Shown: piece after piece, positions 11,817 to 23,694 of the stretch
Layout: every line of letters begins with the position of its first letter
How positions within the stretch are numbered: position 1 is the stretch's first letter
From: Molanna angustata
Taxonomy: Eukaryota; Arthropoda; Insecta; Trichoptera; Molannidae
NCBI GenBank assembly: GCA_963576475.1
Contig: OY754970.1
Location: 40,371,447-40,435,446, forward strand
Length of the DNA stretch: 64,000 nt
Reading direction: 5' to 3'
Position numbers and translations under genes: made by a program
The notes under the pieces: model-generated
Seen by the model: the letters and a program-made list of their open reading frames with translations, nothing else
What the model was told of the DNA's origin: nothing
Database searches by the model: none

Positions 11817-12320
11817 TTTTACTCCTCACTACCCCAAGGGCTTATAGTGGGGAGTTATAAATTCGCAATATTTTAAGTTTTTTATTGTAGATTATCAACT
11901 AGTATCATGCTGAGATTGTATTAAAAAAGATTCAAGGTGTGTGTGCCGTGTACTATGTGCTGTGTGCTATGTACAGCGTGTTTATTTTATTTTATCGATT
12001 ATAGACTAAAGTACTCATAGGATTCCTTTCAAATTCTGTAAATTTGTATATCCAATACTCGCTTAGACCTCAGTAGATTTTGAAAGATATCTGAATAGTG
12101 CTTCTCATTTTGTCTGTCAAATATTTCAATGTTAACCCAAGATCAGGAGACAAAAAATTTGATATTTTTAATCTCAAATTGTCAAAAAAGCACATCACTT
12201 TTATAAAATGGCATTGAAGAACTTCATACAATATTGTAATAAAAAATAATTTTACAAACTAATTTGATGAAAATGGAATACTTTGTTGAGTGACTTGGTA
12301 TAGCGTTGGCCACAACCCAC
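11817..12320 (+). repeat. 500-bp interspersed repeat, family A
   Basis: It starts TTTTACTCCTCACTACCCCAA and ends GCGTTGGCCACAACCCAC, colinear with the copy at 10519. Several short deletions occur, for example in the TGTG-rich segment. No coding potential. Confidence 0.75.
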
Positions 12321-12732
12321 TTTTCAACACTGAATCGAAGACATCATCAATACTTTTATACTTATTTTACAAAACAATAAATTATAGACAACCAGGGGGC
12401 TAAGCATGACACATTCTTAATACCTTCTTATCTTGCCTTAATCTTAAAAATGTATAAATCAGTACTCGATAATAATTTAATTTTAATCTTTCTCTGCATT
12501 TGATAAAAAAAAATGATATCAACGTTTAATATGAAATTTTCATTCATTTTTGAATACATTTTTACAAGCATTTAATTAATTTGAAGGTCAAAGATTTCTT
12601 AAGTCTGAAACTGATCTTAAACTTATGTTGATCAACTTCATGAGTAACCCTACAGGACTAAAATTGAATTTTAGTCCTCATTTTCTGACAGATTTATCAA
12701 ATCACTGGGTGTATGAATACTAGTATGAGAAT

Positions 12733-12940
12733 GGAATATTTATTGTAGGAGAACCGGGAAATCAAGGCACCTACAGGGCTTACGACCTGTCATCGTCTGG
12801 CTTACGTGATCACTTTATGCGCTTGCGTAACGTTCACCAATTATGCCTTTTTTAATGAGATCCCTATCAATTCAATTTTGAAAGTTCTATTTATTGTAAT
12901 ACTGAAATTCTTTTCGCTTGAAAATAAGGAATTTTTACTA
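12733..12940 (+). repeat. Foldback family FB1, single arm
   Basis: It matches the left arm of the foldback at 27095-27660 from GGAATATTTATTGTAGGAGA through CACCTACAGGGC, GTGATCACTTTATGCGC and GCTTGAAAATAAGGAATTTT. The opposite arm is not adjacent, so this is half an element. It ends shortly before a shorter complete FB1 copy at 13164. Confidence 0.8.
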
Positions 12941-13163
12941 CAGCCATCTATGGGTGAAATTATGAACAACAATCTTATTTTTTTTTTATTTATTTTGTTG
13001 TAACGCCATCTATTGAGAGAATTGTTTTTTTGTAAATAATGAAAGCTACAATTCTTATATCTGAGGTGACAATGCATTTTTCGCATAGAAGTCACCCCTG
13101 AATTGCGCCAGACTTATAAGGTCATTTTTGTCTTATTTACCTACTTGTACCAATGTGTAAGAA

Positions 13164-13483
13164 ATCGAAATATTTTTATTATTGCATATGCGCAAACATT
13201 GGATTTTTTTCCCTGTCGGGAGTCAAAGATATTTTTTAACAGATATTTAATTATCTCAATAGAGACGAAGTTGGAATATTTACTGTAGGAGAACCGGGAA
13301 ATCAAGGCACCTACAGGTCGTAAGCCCTGTAGGTGCCTTGATTTACCGGTTCTCCTACAATAAATATTCCAACTTCGTCTCTATTGAGATAATTAAAAAT
13401 CTGTTAAAAAATATCTTTGACTCCCGACAGGGAAAAAAAAAATCCATTGTTTGCGCATATGCAATAATAAAAATATTTCGATT
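13164..13483. mobile_element. Foldback element FB1, short form
   Basis: A nearly perfect inverted repeat of about 155-bp arms that meet at a central CACCTACAGGTCGTAAGCCC with almost no spacer. The outer ends are ATCGAAATATTTTTATTATT and its complement. Order from the outside: GCATATGCGCAAAC, GGGAGTCAAAGAT, TATCTCAATAGAGACGAAGT, TGTAGGAGAACCGG. Compared with 27095-27660 it lacks the inner part of each arm, so it is an internal-deletion derivative. No transposase; non-autonomous (MITE-like). Confidence 0.88.
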
Positions 13484-14348
13484 AATATGAGAAGATGCAC
13501 TGACAAAGAGTAAAAAATTGAAAGCCCAGATGAGAGTGTGGTATTTGATGTATTATCGTTTTATACTGAGCTATGAAACAGTATGATGGTATGTAGATTT
13601 AAAACCATAGATAAGTAAATAGAGTTATTATTATTCTACCTCAGAAATGTATAGGTAAGTACTTACCAACGCACCTGAATTTTATATGTAATGTAATATG
13701 TACATTTGTATATAGCATGGCTGATGTGAAAGTAGGTACATACCTGTTCGTATATTGAAGGCAATAAAATCTATACCAAACATAAATATATTTATGACAC
13801 TATCAATATCCTATTTACGACATTGTCTTGGTTTCTCTCCGGTAGGTTTACGTGGAACAAAAAAAGGACTCAAATCTTATACAGATATATTTTTTTATTT
13901 ATTTATAAATTTGCATCAATATATGTATATCGAAACCTAGTTAACATTCATGACTTTATTCATTATAATTTAACACTTTGTTTATGTTATTGAATATGGG
14001 TATGTAAGATACCTACCCATTGTTTTATTTTTTTCCATTAATTTAATGAAAAAAATATTAATTAAAATAAAATATCAACTTCTTTTTAAATATTTAGGTT
14101 CGATTATTTAACTTAGTATTATAAAAAACGCCTACCACTCTCCTATACCGAGGCTAAATAGACTTGGTAATATTGTAGGGATTCGCTCTGATATATTTGC
14201 CGACAATTTCTCCATTTTCAAATCAAATATTTTTAACTTTTTAACTCATGACATGTAAATAATGATTTATTTTCTGTTGGTTTTATATAGTTATCGTTTT
14301 GTTTGGGTATTTGCATTTATTGTTTTTGTTTTTAACTAAACTGAAAAG
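13484..14348. other. Noncoding, nothing assigned
   Basis: AT-rich; no gene or recognised repeat. The RTE-like relic starts at its right edge. Confidence 0.35.
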
Positions 14349-15062
14349 AGTGAAAGCAGAACAGTGTGTCGAATAAAAGTAGAGAGTGAATGGCTTGAAC
14401 AAGTCAACGAGTATGTCTATCTGGGTAGTATGTTCCAACGGAATGGACGGCCTGATAAGGATATCGAAAGAAGAGTTATGGCAGGAAACAGAGTGAATGG
14501 AGCAATACGACCTGTTATGAATGATCGCAACATATCAAAAGATGCTAAAGTTGCCATTCATAACGCAAACGTAGTGCCAACCCTGACGTATGCAAGTGAG
14601 ACCTGGACATGGCAAAAGTCGCACGAAAGCAGAATAAATGCAGTTGAAATGAGATCGCTTAGAAGAATTTGTAACAGAACGATGTATGACAGAGTTCGAA
14701 ATGAAGATACAAGGAAAGAATGTAAGATGTAGAAAGATGTAATTAACAGAATGAAAGTTAACACATTGAGATGGTTTGGCCACTTGGGGAGTATGAATGA
14801 AGAACGCCTGACGAAGAAAATATACAAAGCTGACAGGAATGGAATTAGAGGTCGGGGGCGCCCAAGAAAAGGATGGCACGACCATGTAAACGATATTCTG
14901 AAAAATGGAAATGTAAGAAGCGTGAACAACAGACGAACGTGTATAAGACGATGTATGAATGTTGATGAGGCGATGAACGTGTGTCAAGACAGAAAAATGT
15001 GGCGTTCGGTTCTCTCTGCCTACCCCGTGAGGGACATAGCGTGATGGTATGTATGTATGTTT
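14349..15062 (+). pseudogene. RTE-like LINE 3' fragment, one in-frame stop
   Basis: The longest RTE-like copy here. A single frame reads EQVNEYVYLGSMFQRNG, DIERRVMAGN, PTLTYASETWTWQK, EMRSLRRICNRTMYDR. It then meets one in-frame TAG at 14730 and resumes in the same frame with VNTLRWFGH, GRGRPRKGWHDH and SAYPVRDIA-stop. YVYLG and ETW belong to the region after the RT catalytic core; YxDD and the endonuclease are lost by 5' truncation. The 3' tail is GTATGTATGTATG. A single stop in about 230 codons suggests a fairly young insertion. Confidence 0.87.
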
Positions 15063-15215
15063 TTAACTATGTATTGTGTTTTATAATTGAAATTAGGTAT
15101 TATATTTGTTGTACTTTTATGTTAAATTTTAAGTTTTATTCTGTGTATACTTGTTTTTTTTAATAGGCTTTCAAGCCGTAAATGTGAAAATAAAATGAAA
15201 TAAAATATTATTTTT
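15063..15215 (+). repeat. Possible LINE 3' UTR end
   Basis: It carries a short hairpin GGCTTTCAAGCC and ends in AATAAAATGAAATAAAATA, in the style of other LINE 3' ends in the window. No coding part is attached. Confidence 0.3.
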
Positions 15216-15899
15216 AAATTGTTTGCTAACTCACTTCATCATAGGACTTAACGACAACAGTGTGTGAAAGTCGCGTTTGCGAACACTATTAAATATAACG
15301 AAAAAAAAAATTTTTTTAAACCATATATCCATGGTACAATAATACGTGTTAATAAATTGTTATTATTCAAATATGTCAATTTCTGTTTTGAGATTTGATA
15401 ATTAACTGAATGTGACACTTCAATAATATAAGCAAACTTAAGATCACCCGACGGAATAGATCTTTGTAGACTTTCCGGTCCCAACATTTATTAAAAAAAA
15501 CAGGTATAATTGCAATAAAAATGCTCACAGACAGAAACATCATGATTTTTTTTCTAGTGAACCAGGCAAAACTAGAAGAAGATTCAAAATCAACATAGCA
15601 AAGAAAAATACAATTGCAGCACAGAAATTAAAAGATCAGGGACTATCTACATCATGGATATAATTTTTTTTTATTTTTATAATCCATTCGTGTGTTTAAA
15701 TAATAAAAATTAGATATTCGTAGAAGTCAAATCTATCTGGTATATTATTAAATAAGGTTTTATCGCCAAGAAAGATATTTACTTAATATTATATAACTAT
15801 CGTCAAAAGTTTCTTAATTCTTTAGTAATAAAGATTAATAAAAACGAAGCAAAGTTTTAAATTAAAATCCGTTATGAATCGTAGCATTCGCCAAAACAT
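15216..15899. other. Noncoding; possible tiny coding relic
   Basis: Mostly AT-rich. At about 15570-15662 a plus-strand frame reads TRRRFKINIAKK to a stop; its origin is unknown. Nothing else was assigned. Confidence 0.3.
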
Positions 15900-16500
15900 A
15901 AGGCGTTTTACCAAATTAAAAAATGCATTATGAAATATCCCGCTTTCCGACTTTCGGAGTGTGGGAGAAGAAAACCAAGAGAGAGGAGAAATTAATTCCG
16001 CTTCCAGGGTAAAGCGTTTCCTCTTGTTGGAAGTTAGTTTGTTCGTCTCGCCCGGTTGGAAACTTGGAAACGCATAAAAGAAGACAGGAGATATAGAGTC
16101 TATGACTGGACTCGGTAAAAAGGTAAAAGGTTAGATCGATCGGGTCTTCGGTTCACTCACAGCTTCTACTGCAGTTGTACGAAAGTTGGAAGTCAGCCGT
16201 GGGGTTTTATTTCTTGTCAGGTTGTCGTTATACCGGGGCGGTGCTGGGCTGCGAACTAACCTCACACTAAATGTATTTTTAATGCTGATTAGCATGAAAT
16301 GAAATGTGATAACCATCGCCGCCGTAGAGCACGCTTTGCTGAGTTTTTCTAATAAATTTCTTCGGAGCTTTCAAACGGAGAAATAGAGGGAGAGAGAGAG
16401 AGAGAGCTTCTCGGGAAAGAGAGAACATTGGAGTTAACTGACCGGAAGTGAAAAAGGAAAGAAACCTGTCAAATGGATAAGTAAATCGTGCATTTATCAC
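15900..16500. promoter_or_regulatory. GC-richer island, candidate intronic element
   Basis: A single-copy stretch, richer in GC than its flanks, with GAGAGAGAGAGAGA at about 16390-16405 and several C/G runs. Open frames on the minus strand are short and match nothing. Possible regulatory DNA; not demonstrated. Confidence 0.2.
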
Positions 16501-17329
16501 TAAAAACGGATTCCCTAGAAACACAGTAAACTGGAATATTTCAAGAATTATCTATAACTTCAAACCAAGAAACGGTTGATAAAGTACCTACTCTGAAATA
16601 ATTATATACTGAGATAAAGAATGAGAGTGTATAAACGCAAATTAAGTTGAGGTGGTAGCTGTTTCTTGAAGTACAAAAATGTAAACTACAAATGGAGAAT
16701 GTTAACACGATGAAAGCTTCAATACATAAACCCACTGCGGGTTCAAAACAGAAAAAAAAACTTGTATATGTACAACGTTTAGAATAAAATATTCTCCTAA
16801 ATAAGCTCTTTAAGTTATATCATTGATTTATATCTTTGCGATATACATTTGGATAATCAAACATACATAGTTGTACATAGTATTAAAATAATATTTAAAT
16901 CGTTGTTTCTGGAATACATAGTTTGGTCATAAAGAGTTCTTATATTGGAATATTTGGCACCTATAGGGCAAACTGCCTGTTTTTAGCTGATAAAAGCCCT
17001 GTCATTGGAATAAGTTTATTTAATAGGGAAAAAATCATATAAGATCAATAAAGTGGGTATTATACTTTAAACCTAATGGTATAAAGTACAAAAAAATTAA
17101 ATCGACAAAAAACAATACTTTCTTTAATAATGAGATTCAAAATAAATACGAATAATCGTCAATTCAAATATACAAATGCATTATTTAAAACGAGAGAATG
17201 GACAAAATATATTTGATGCAAGGATATCAACACAGAAAATACTAAAAGCATCGGGATTTTCTAAAGATTTTCAGTTTATTATGTAAATAGATGCAAAAAA
17301 CCGATTGTATTTTCATTCGCGGAGAAGAT
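16501..17329. other. Noncoding, nothing firm
   Basis: AT-rich. At 16945-17010 the motifs GGCACCTATAGGGC and CCCTGTCATTGGAATA vaguely resemble the core of FB1, too weakly to call. Confidence 0.3.
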
Positions 17330-17700
17330 GAGTCGATGATAATATATCGGCGAGGGGTTATAATACCCGCAGATTGGTGAGACGGCGAGGCAAATCCTTT
17401 TAATTGATTCCCAGTAACACTGAGACGTATCACCGTCCCCTGCTCTCCGCCGTGCCAATTTTTCTTTTATACTTTTTTTTACAGAAAATCTCAATGAACA
17501 AAGGAAATTTTCAACGCGTATCGACAAACAGCGGCAATAAAACGGAGAGTGAAAGTAAAAGAGTGAGGAAACGAACGAGAGTTAGAGGGGGTGGAGGGGA
17601 AAGGCGGCAAAGTGGAAATTCAATAAGATTTAAGCTACTAATAGAAATTGGGAATAAACGAGCGAGGCTACGTGCCGGGTGAATCTACAAAAGAAATTAG
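17330..17700. promoter_or_regulatory. GC-richer island with purine-rich part
   Basis: Single-copy and GC-richer. The second half (17530-17680) is a run of GA-rich sequence with GGGGGTGGAGGGG. A plus-strand frame of 92 codons crosses it but has a biased, noncoding-like composition. Candidate regulatory DNA only. Confidence 0.2.
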
Positions 17701-20475
17701 AATGAAATGTAGACGGGAATAAAATTATACACAAGGAAAATCGCAACACTTGAATTTTAAGCAAATGTATCGAAATAAAAACTACGAGACGGTAAACATT
17801 ATTTCGCAATACCTATATTCTTTTTTGCCGGGATTGCAAAAATCATCCGCTCAAAATTAATTAACCTTAAAAATATCCTCATAATAATGTCGTAAAGTAA
17901 ACGAATATTTCCGAGCATAAGATTGAATGAATTTTTCGGAGCTATGCTTTTTGTCAAATACTTATTTTTATACAGACCAATAGCCAGCGACTAACAGATC
18001 AACGTCATTGAAAAAAAGGCTGATTTTTTCTGTAGGAATAACAGCATTCAAATTGTTGAAAATTGATATTTTATCACATCAGTATGAAGTATTAATTATT
18101 TACTTTCTATATACCTATTATATTAACCCTTGTGGTCTACTAATATATATAAAGTGATAATAAGTTCAGTTGTCTTAAGTTCCTACATAATTAAGTTGTT
18201 TATTTTTTTACTATTTTTCCCATGTTTTAATTTTTTTTTTGCTTTATATTGCATTTCACCCTAATTGGAGCGCTATACGCCTTGAATTAAAACACAAAAA
18301 AAGATGAAGGTTAGGATTATTTTAGGAGAATACAAATAAGTTCAAAATTAAGTTTTAGTTCAATGTTGTGTGTTTTAAGAAATTTTAACAATAAAACATT
18401 AATTTTTAAATCATTCAGAAAAAAGAGGTGGGATATATTAATTGGAGATGTATGAACAGTGTCAATCAACGATTGATACAAACCACTGATAGATCGGTTG
18501 TTATACTTTAAAAACATATGGTCCAGAGTCTCCTCCTGTTTTTAAAGTTAGGATTCTAAGAAGTTGAGAGGGGTATGAAATAAGTGTCAGTTTCTATATT
18601 AAAATATGTACAGCACATTCTATCTTCGTCGGAGTGAATCATATTTCCGAGCTTCAATCATACACACGAACGAAAGGTAGATATTTTTCTATTGAAATAA
18701 ATTGTATGGTTCATTTTGTATATCATCGCATTTTATCCGGTCATGAACTCGTTTAATGTCAAACTAATTGACACGAAATGTACAGATATATATTTAAATC
18801 TGTCACTTTTCCGTTTTGAATAAAAGAAGATAATCATAAAATGGTAATACTGTACGCATCGTTTAAAATATAATGATTTTGACAGCACTCTCTACATTGA
18901 AATGCAATACTTTTTAATGGATAAATTGCCGTAAATAAATTATCAGTTAAAAACAGTTTTTATATATAGGTAGAATTTGGATTATTTTAATGTTTTATAT
19001 TGCATTTTGACAACAAAACTCAAGCGAACATTTATGCCCACTCTAATATTATTTTTCTTTGATAGACGTACTTTGCCAAATAATTCTGAATTTTTAAAAA
19101 AATCACTCAAATTAAAAAATAAAATATTATAAATACCTACTTGTAAACTGCGTCATATCTTACTGTAAATAATCATTAATATATATATATATATATATAT
19201 AACTTTTTTATTATAGAAACAACTAATGATACTTTTAGTTCGGATTTTCGTTTATTTTTAATTTTATGACTGTTTCTATTGATATTATTTGTGTATATAA
19301 TACTTTATTGTTTAAAGTTTTGGTTTATTTTGAGTCAATAGCTTTTTTATGTTTGTTTACATCTATTATTATGTTTTCCTGTGTAGGCATTTTTTACAAA
19401 GTGAATAACCAAACGATTTTGTTCTTATTATATGTATATATTTTTTTGTTCTTATTCTATAATATGTGTTTTTCTTATACATGTATGTAAATATAAAGTT
19501 ATGCCGTTTATTAGTATATAAATAAATGAATTAATATAAATGACATTGGTTTCTTCGATTGATTTTATAATAAGATATCTATAATTATTTGATATCAATA
19601 TGATAAGAAGCGCTCAGTTTTTTATTAAGCCAATACTTAAAGATTCACCTTATTCTTGGTATTTCTATGTCAATTTCTTTGGTATACATGAACAACCTTT
19701 TGTGAGTGCGGTTCAACACTCAGCGATGTAAACATTCGCAACAATGTGCATGCAAAAACAGCAATCGATAAGTTCGTAGTGTGTACTTACTTTTATTAGC
19801 AATAAAAGTTTAAAATTTTATGACGCTGAATTTATTCTCTCCCTTAAAAGTATGAGTAGTTGGTAGTATGGACTGATATTAATTGTCATATAACACAAGG
19901 GTGCATTTGTGGCAAGTTTTGAAATAAAATAAACCGACTACCGGTCAGTCAGTACTAATCCGTTCAACTGGAAATAACGGTATATTTATTGCGATTTTTA
20001 ATATTATTTTTTTACAAAGAACGACAATAGATGGCGCCATGTGAGGGAAAATTAAAACGTAAAGGCCACTTTAATTAAAAACCTTAAAATATTTCATGTC
20101 AAAATACCGCGAGCGTTTTCGATCCTATTTTTTATTGGCTGACGTACGTAAAATACATTGTCGAGTAAAGAAATTCATCAAACAAAGTCGCATGTTTTTA
20201 AATATATATTTTAAACGTTTGTAAATTTTATGATAGAATGAAAATATCCATTCATTATTTATTTTCATATTTTTTTGTAGAAACAAGTGTACAAGGAAAG
20301 GCGTATATTTGTGTCACATTTATGTTTTGAAGAGCTAAATAATTGCAACTAGTAAAAAATAATTTGCCTTATGAGTTGATTAAATCAGTTTTTGCTGTCA
20401 AAATGTGAATTTTATTTTAATTTCTATCAAAACCCATTTAGTCTTACTTACTTTTTGCAATTTGTGTTTAAGGGG
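17701..20475. other. AT-rich noncoding DNA with an AT microsatellite
   Basis: No gene recognised in about 2.8 kb. A perfect (AT)n run of about 24 bp lies at 19178-19201. A 74-codon frame at 19266-19490 is dominated by F, L, I and Y and is taken as chance. Confidence 0.45.
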
Positions 20476-20508
20476 GGGACTGCTGCCAACGTACCTATTT
20501 TTCAATTT
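20476..20508. mobile_element. Left stub of foldback element FB2
   Basis: GACTGCTGCCAACGTACC followed by ATTTTTCAATTT is the mirror of the right end of the foldback at 26781-26808. The element is interrupted here by the LINE; it continues with GATATACCATCATTATT at 25847. Confidence 0.8.
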
Positions 20509-20832
20509 ATTTATTTATTTATTTATTTATTTGGTTTATTTGGGACAATAACAGCATCATTAACTAATATGAATATAAAACAATGAATAATAAATCAAGG
20601 CCAAAAAACTGTCCACAAAGTACATATTTACAGTTGATTCTGAAAAAATATTAATATTTTATACCTATTAAAAACTAAAATAAAAATTAAAAAAAAACTA
20701 AAAAAAATATATACATAACAAAAGCAACAAGGATAATGACGGAGATGGGGGAGGAACTGTAGGAATAGAAAAAGAAAAGTGGAGGAATGTGAGAGGTAGA
20801 GAAACTATGGTATGTCACAACACCTTTCGTCA

Positions 20833-23694
20833 TTATGATATACGTCCGCACTCGCACCTAACCCTCTCCCGGAATTGATTATAAGAATGGAAAAATATAT
20901 CTATATCATTAAAACTTTCATTATATTGTCGACAAATTCGAGGGATAGTTGAAAACTTCCGATAGTTCGTTCTACAAACAGGAACGTGAAACAATTCGGG
21001 CCGTCTGGTAGTTCTTCCAGAAACTCTGAGTGGTATAAAGTTTATTAGTTCAGAAGAGTCAAAAAAATTGTTTATTACCTTATATAAGAGAGATTGATCG
21101 GCCATAATTCGTCGATTAACTAGTGTGTCAAATTTGTGAAATTGAACTGATTCGGAATATAAAGGAAAATATATGCGTAAACGAAAGTTGATATGTTTCA
21201 AATACTTCTTTTGTACTTTTTCGATTCTATTTATATGTTTTAGGTAGTAAGGAGACCATATTGGAGTGCAGTATTCTAAATGTGGACGTATGAACGTGGT
21301 GTATAACCTATGAAGTGTACTGACATTTTTAAATGGTTTACACAGGCGGATAATATACCCCAAAGATTTATAAGCTTTATTAACTATTATATCCAGATGT
21401 TTGTCGAACATTAATTTTGAGTCAAGCGTAATCCCCAAATCTCTTATATGATCCACTTCTTCGAGCGTGTTATTGTGAAGCGTATAATTATATTTAATAA
21501 TGTTTTTTGCACGAGTGAATGAAATTTTGTTACATTTTGAGATATTCAAGTCAAGTTTGTTTTGTTTGCAATATTGTGATAATCTATCCAGGTCACTCTG
21601 AAGTTTATGGCAGTCTGCAATTGAACGAATTTTTAAATAAACCTTCATGTCATCAGCATATGAGACATATAAGGAGTTTGTAAAGCACATGTAGATATCG
21701 TGAGTGTAAATATTAAACAATAACGGTCCCAAGTGTGAGCCTTGTGGAACGCCAGATGGAATAAACTTAAAATTGGACCTGTAATTATCAATTTTTACTG
21801 ACTGAGACCTGTTTTCAATATACGACACAAACCACCTGTGTAAGTTACCGTGTATCCCGACTAATTTTAATTTCTTAGCTAATATAACATGATCGACTCT
21901 GTCGAAAGCCTTTGAGTAATCTGTATATATTGCGTCAATTTGATATTTATCCTCCATATTAGATGATAAATATTCAGTAAAAATGAGCATATTTGATAAC
22001 ACGGAACGGTTTCTTAGAAAACCATGTTGTTGGTCTTGAATATATTTGATTATTACAGGATATACTTGATCATATGTAATACGTTCAAATAATTTACTAA
22101 AAACTGATAGTATTGATATTGGTCTATAATTTTCTGCATTGTTCCTCGACCCCTTCTTATATATGGGAACTATGAGAGCCTCTTTGAATCTACTAGGAAA
22201 TTTACCTTCGTTCATAGATCTGTTAAAGAGAATGGTTAGTGGAAGTGCTAGCGTTTCGGCGCATTGAAGTATGAAATACGGAGGGATACCATCATTGCCC
22301 GGACCCTTCTTGATATCTAAAGCTTGTAAGTATTTCAACATTTTGCTTTGATCAATGGTTATTACACCAATACCGTCATAGGCACATCTGGACTCCAATT
22401 CATCACCAGCAGTCGTAAACCCAGCGGATGAGGTTGTAACAAAAGTAGAATTAAAATAATTAGAAAATAAGTCACAAACTTCCTCGCCACCAGTCGCTGA
22501 TTCAGTTCCTAGAAATATTGTTTTAGGTATGTTTGTATTGTTCCGTCTACTTTTTTCGTAGGACCACAGTTTTTTGCAATTACTTTGTATACTATTCTCT
22601 GTGTCATCAATATAACGTGAGTAACATTCACTCTGAACAGATTTTTGACGGGAACGGAGTAACGTGAATTCCAAATAATCAAGTTGATTGTTGTGTAATT
22701 TCCACCTTTTATGAGTTTTACGTTTTTCTTTGATAATTTTGATTAAAGCTGATGAATACCAACATGGAAATTTGTTTTTCTTAATGGTCTTTTTTTGTAC
22801 ATGTTTCGTAATTATTTGTTTTAACGTATCATAAAAACAATCTACAGCTGCATCTAAAGAATCACATATCTGAATAAATGTCCAATCGGTATCGGATAGA
22901 TGGACATTTATATCGCTGTAATTAGCTTTTTTAAATAACAAAATATCTGTTGTGGTTTCTTTTAACGGGACTATATTACCTAAATGTAATTCTGTATTTA
23001 AAGTAGGATGATGATCGTCTTCGTCTACTAATGGAGTACATCCGCGGGTAACAATACAATCAATGTTCGTGATAATCAAGTCTAAAAGTCGATTATTTGT
23101 ATTAATTATATGATTGTATTGATATAAACAAGTGTAGGCCAATGTATCAGCCAGTTGAGTATTGGGTGTGTTGCAAAGATTTTCTGGTTCTAAATAATTT
23201 GTGTTTGAGTGTAATGTCCATCTTATGTCCGGCATATTAAAATCACCCATTACGAAAATAAAGTCATTAGGATATTTATCTCGCACAAAGCATAAAGAAT
23301 TCAAGAAAGAGTCAACGGCCAATTCATATCCTGTTCCTTGAGGAAGATAAACACAGGCAACGTGAACATTTTTCCCATTAGTGAAGCTAGAAGCAGGCAC
23401 AGTAACCCAAAGGCATTCGGCAGAGCATACAATATCGTCACGAGAGTATGCTTGTAAGTTTTTTTGTGCTATAATCATGACCCCGCCCCCTCTACGTTGT
23501 GTCCGGTCAGCTCTATCGCGTCTGAATATGTCATAAAGATTCACTGGTGCAAGTTCAGCATCATGAATTGTGCTCACAAGCCAAGACTCAGACACACCGA
23601 AAATGTTACATCCATCATTCGATAGTATATTTTGGTAAAATGAATCAGTTTTTGTGCGTAAACCCCTACAGTTTTGGTACAAAATGTTAAACAT
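20833..23694 (-). CDS. LINE ORF2: endonuclease and reverse transcriptase
   Basis: 953 residues. Residues 1-235 form an apurinic-type endonuclease: YQNCRGL with its Asn at 8, SESW with Glu36, GDFN at 150-153, LDLIITN at 204-210 and DDHHP at 226-230. Residues about 495-770 form the reverse transcriptase: EALIVPIYKKG, NYRPISIL, QHGFLRNRS, TDYSKAFDRVDH, SGVPQGSHLGPLLFN and the catalytic YADD at 679-682. A thumb-like segment follows (LGITLDSKL, FIRPHLEYCTPIWSP at 801-815). The C-terminus (RTTRRPELFHVPVCRTNY at about 894-911) is shared with the relic at 32100. The enzyme would nick target DNA and prime cDNA synthesis from the nick. No frameshift or stop breaks it. The ATG at 23694 overlaps a TAA of the upstream frame (TAATG) and lies only seven codons before the catalytic Asn, so little or nothing is missing at the N-terminus. 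Confidence 0.95.
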   Translation of the reverse strand: MFNILYQNCRGLRTKTDSFYQNILSNDGCNIFGVSESWLVSTIHDAELAPVNLYDIFRRDRADRTQRRGGGVMIIAQKNLQAYSRDDIVCSAECLWVTVPASSFTNGKNVHVACVYLPQGTGYELAVDSFLNSLCFVRDKYPNDFIFVMGDFNMPDIRWTLHSNTNYLEPENLCNTPNTQLADTLAYTCLYQYNHIINTNNRLLDLIITNIDCIVTRGCTPLVDEDDHHPTLNTELHLGNIVPLKETTTDILLFKKANYSDINVHLSDTDWTFIQICDSLDAAVDCFYDTLKQIITKHVQKKTIKKNKFPCWYSSALIKIIKEKRKTHKRWKLHNNQLDYLEFTLLRSRQKSVQSECYSRYIDDTENSIQSNCKKLWSYEKSRRNNTNIPKTIFLGTESATGGEEVCDLFSNYFNSTFVTTSSAGFTTAGDELESRCAYDGIGVITIDQSKMLKYLQALDIKKGPGNDGIPPYFILQCAETLALPLTILFNRSMNEGKFPSRFKEALIVPIYKKGSRNNAENYRPISILSVFSKLFERITYDQVYPVIIKYIQDQQHGFLRNRSVLSNMLIFTEYLSSNMEDKYQIDAIYTDYSKAFDRVDHVILAKKLKLVGIHGNLHRWFVSYIENRSQSVKIDNYRSNFKFIPSGVPQGSHLGPLLFNIYTHDIYMCFTNSLYVSYADDMKVYLKIRSIADCHKLQSDLDRLSQYCKQNKLDLNISKCNKISFTRAKNIIKYNYTLHNNTLEEVDHIRDLGITLDSKLMFDKHLDIIVNKAYKSLGYIIRLCKPFKNVSTLHRLYTTFIRPHLEYCTPIWSPYYLKHINRIEKVQKKYLKHINFRLRIYFPLYSESVQFHKFDTLVNRRIMADQSLLYKVINNFFDSSELINFIPLRVSGRTTRRPELFHVPVCRTNYRKFSTIPRICRQYNESFNDIDIFFHSYNQFRERVRCECGRIS

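Noticed and set aside
16945..17010. Further FB1 copy
   Set aside because: Only short phrases resemble the FB1 core; similarity too weak to call.
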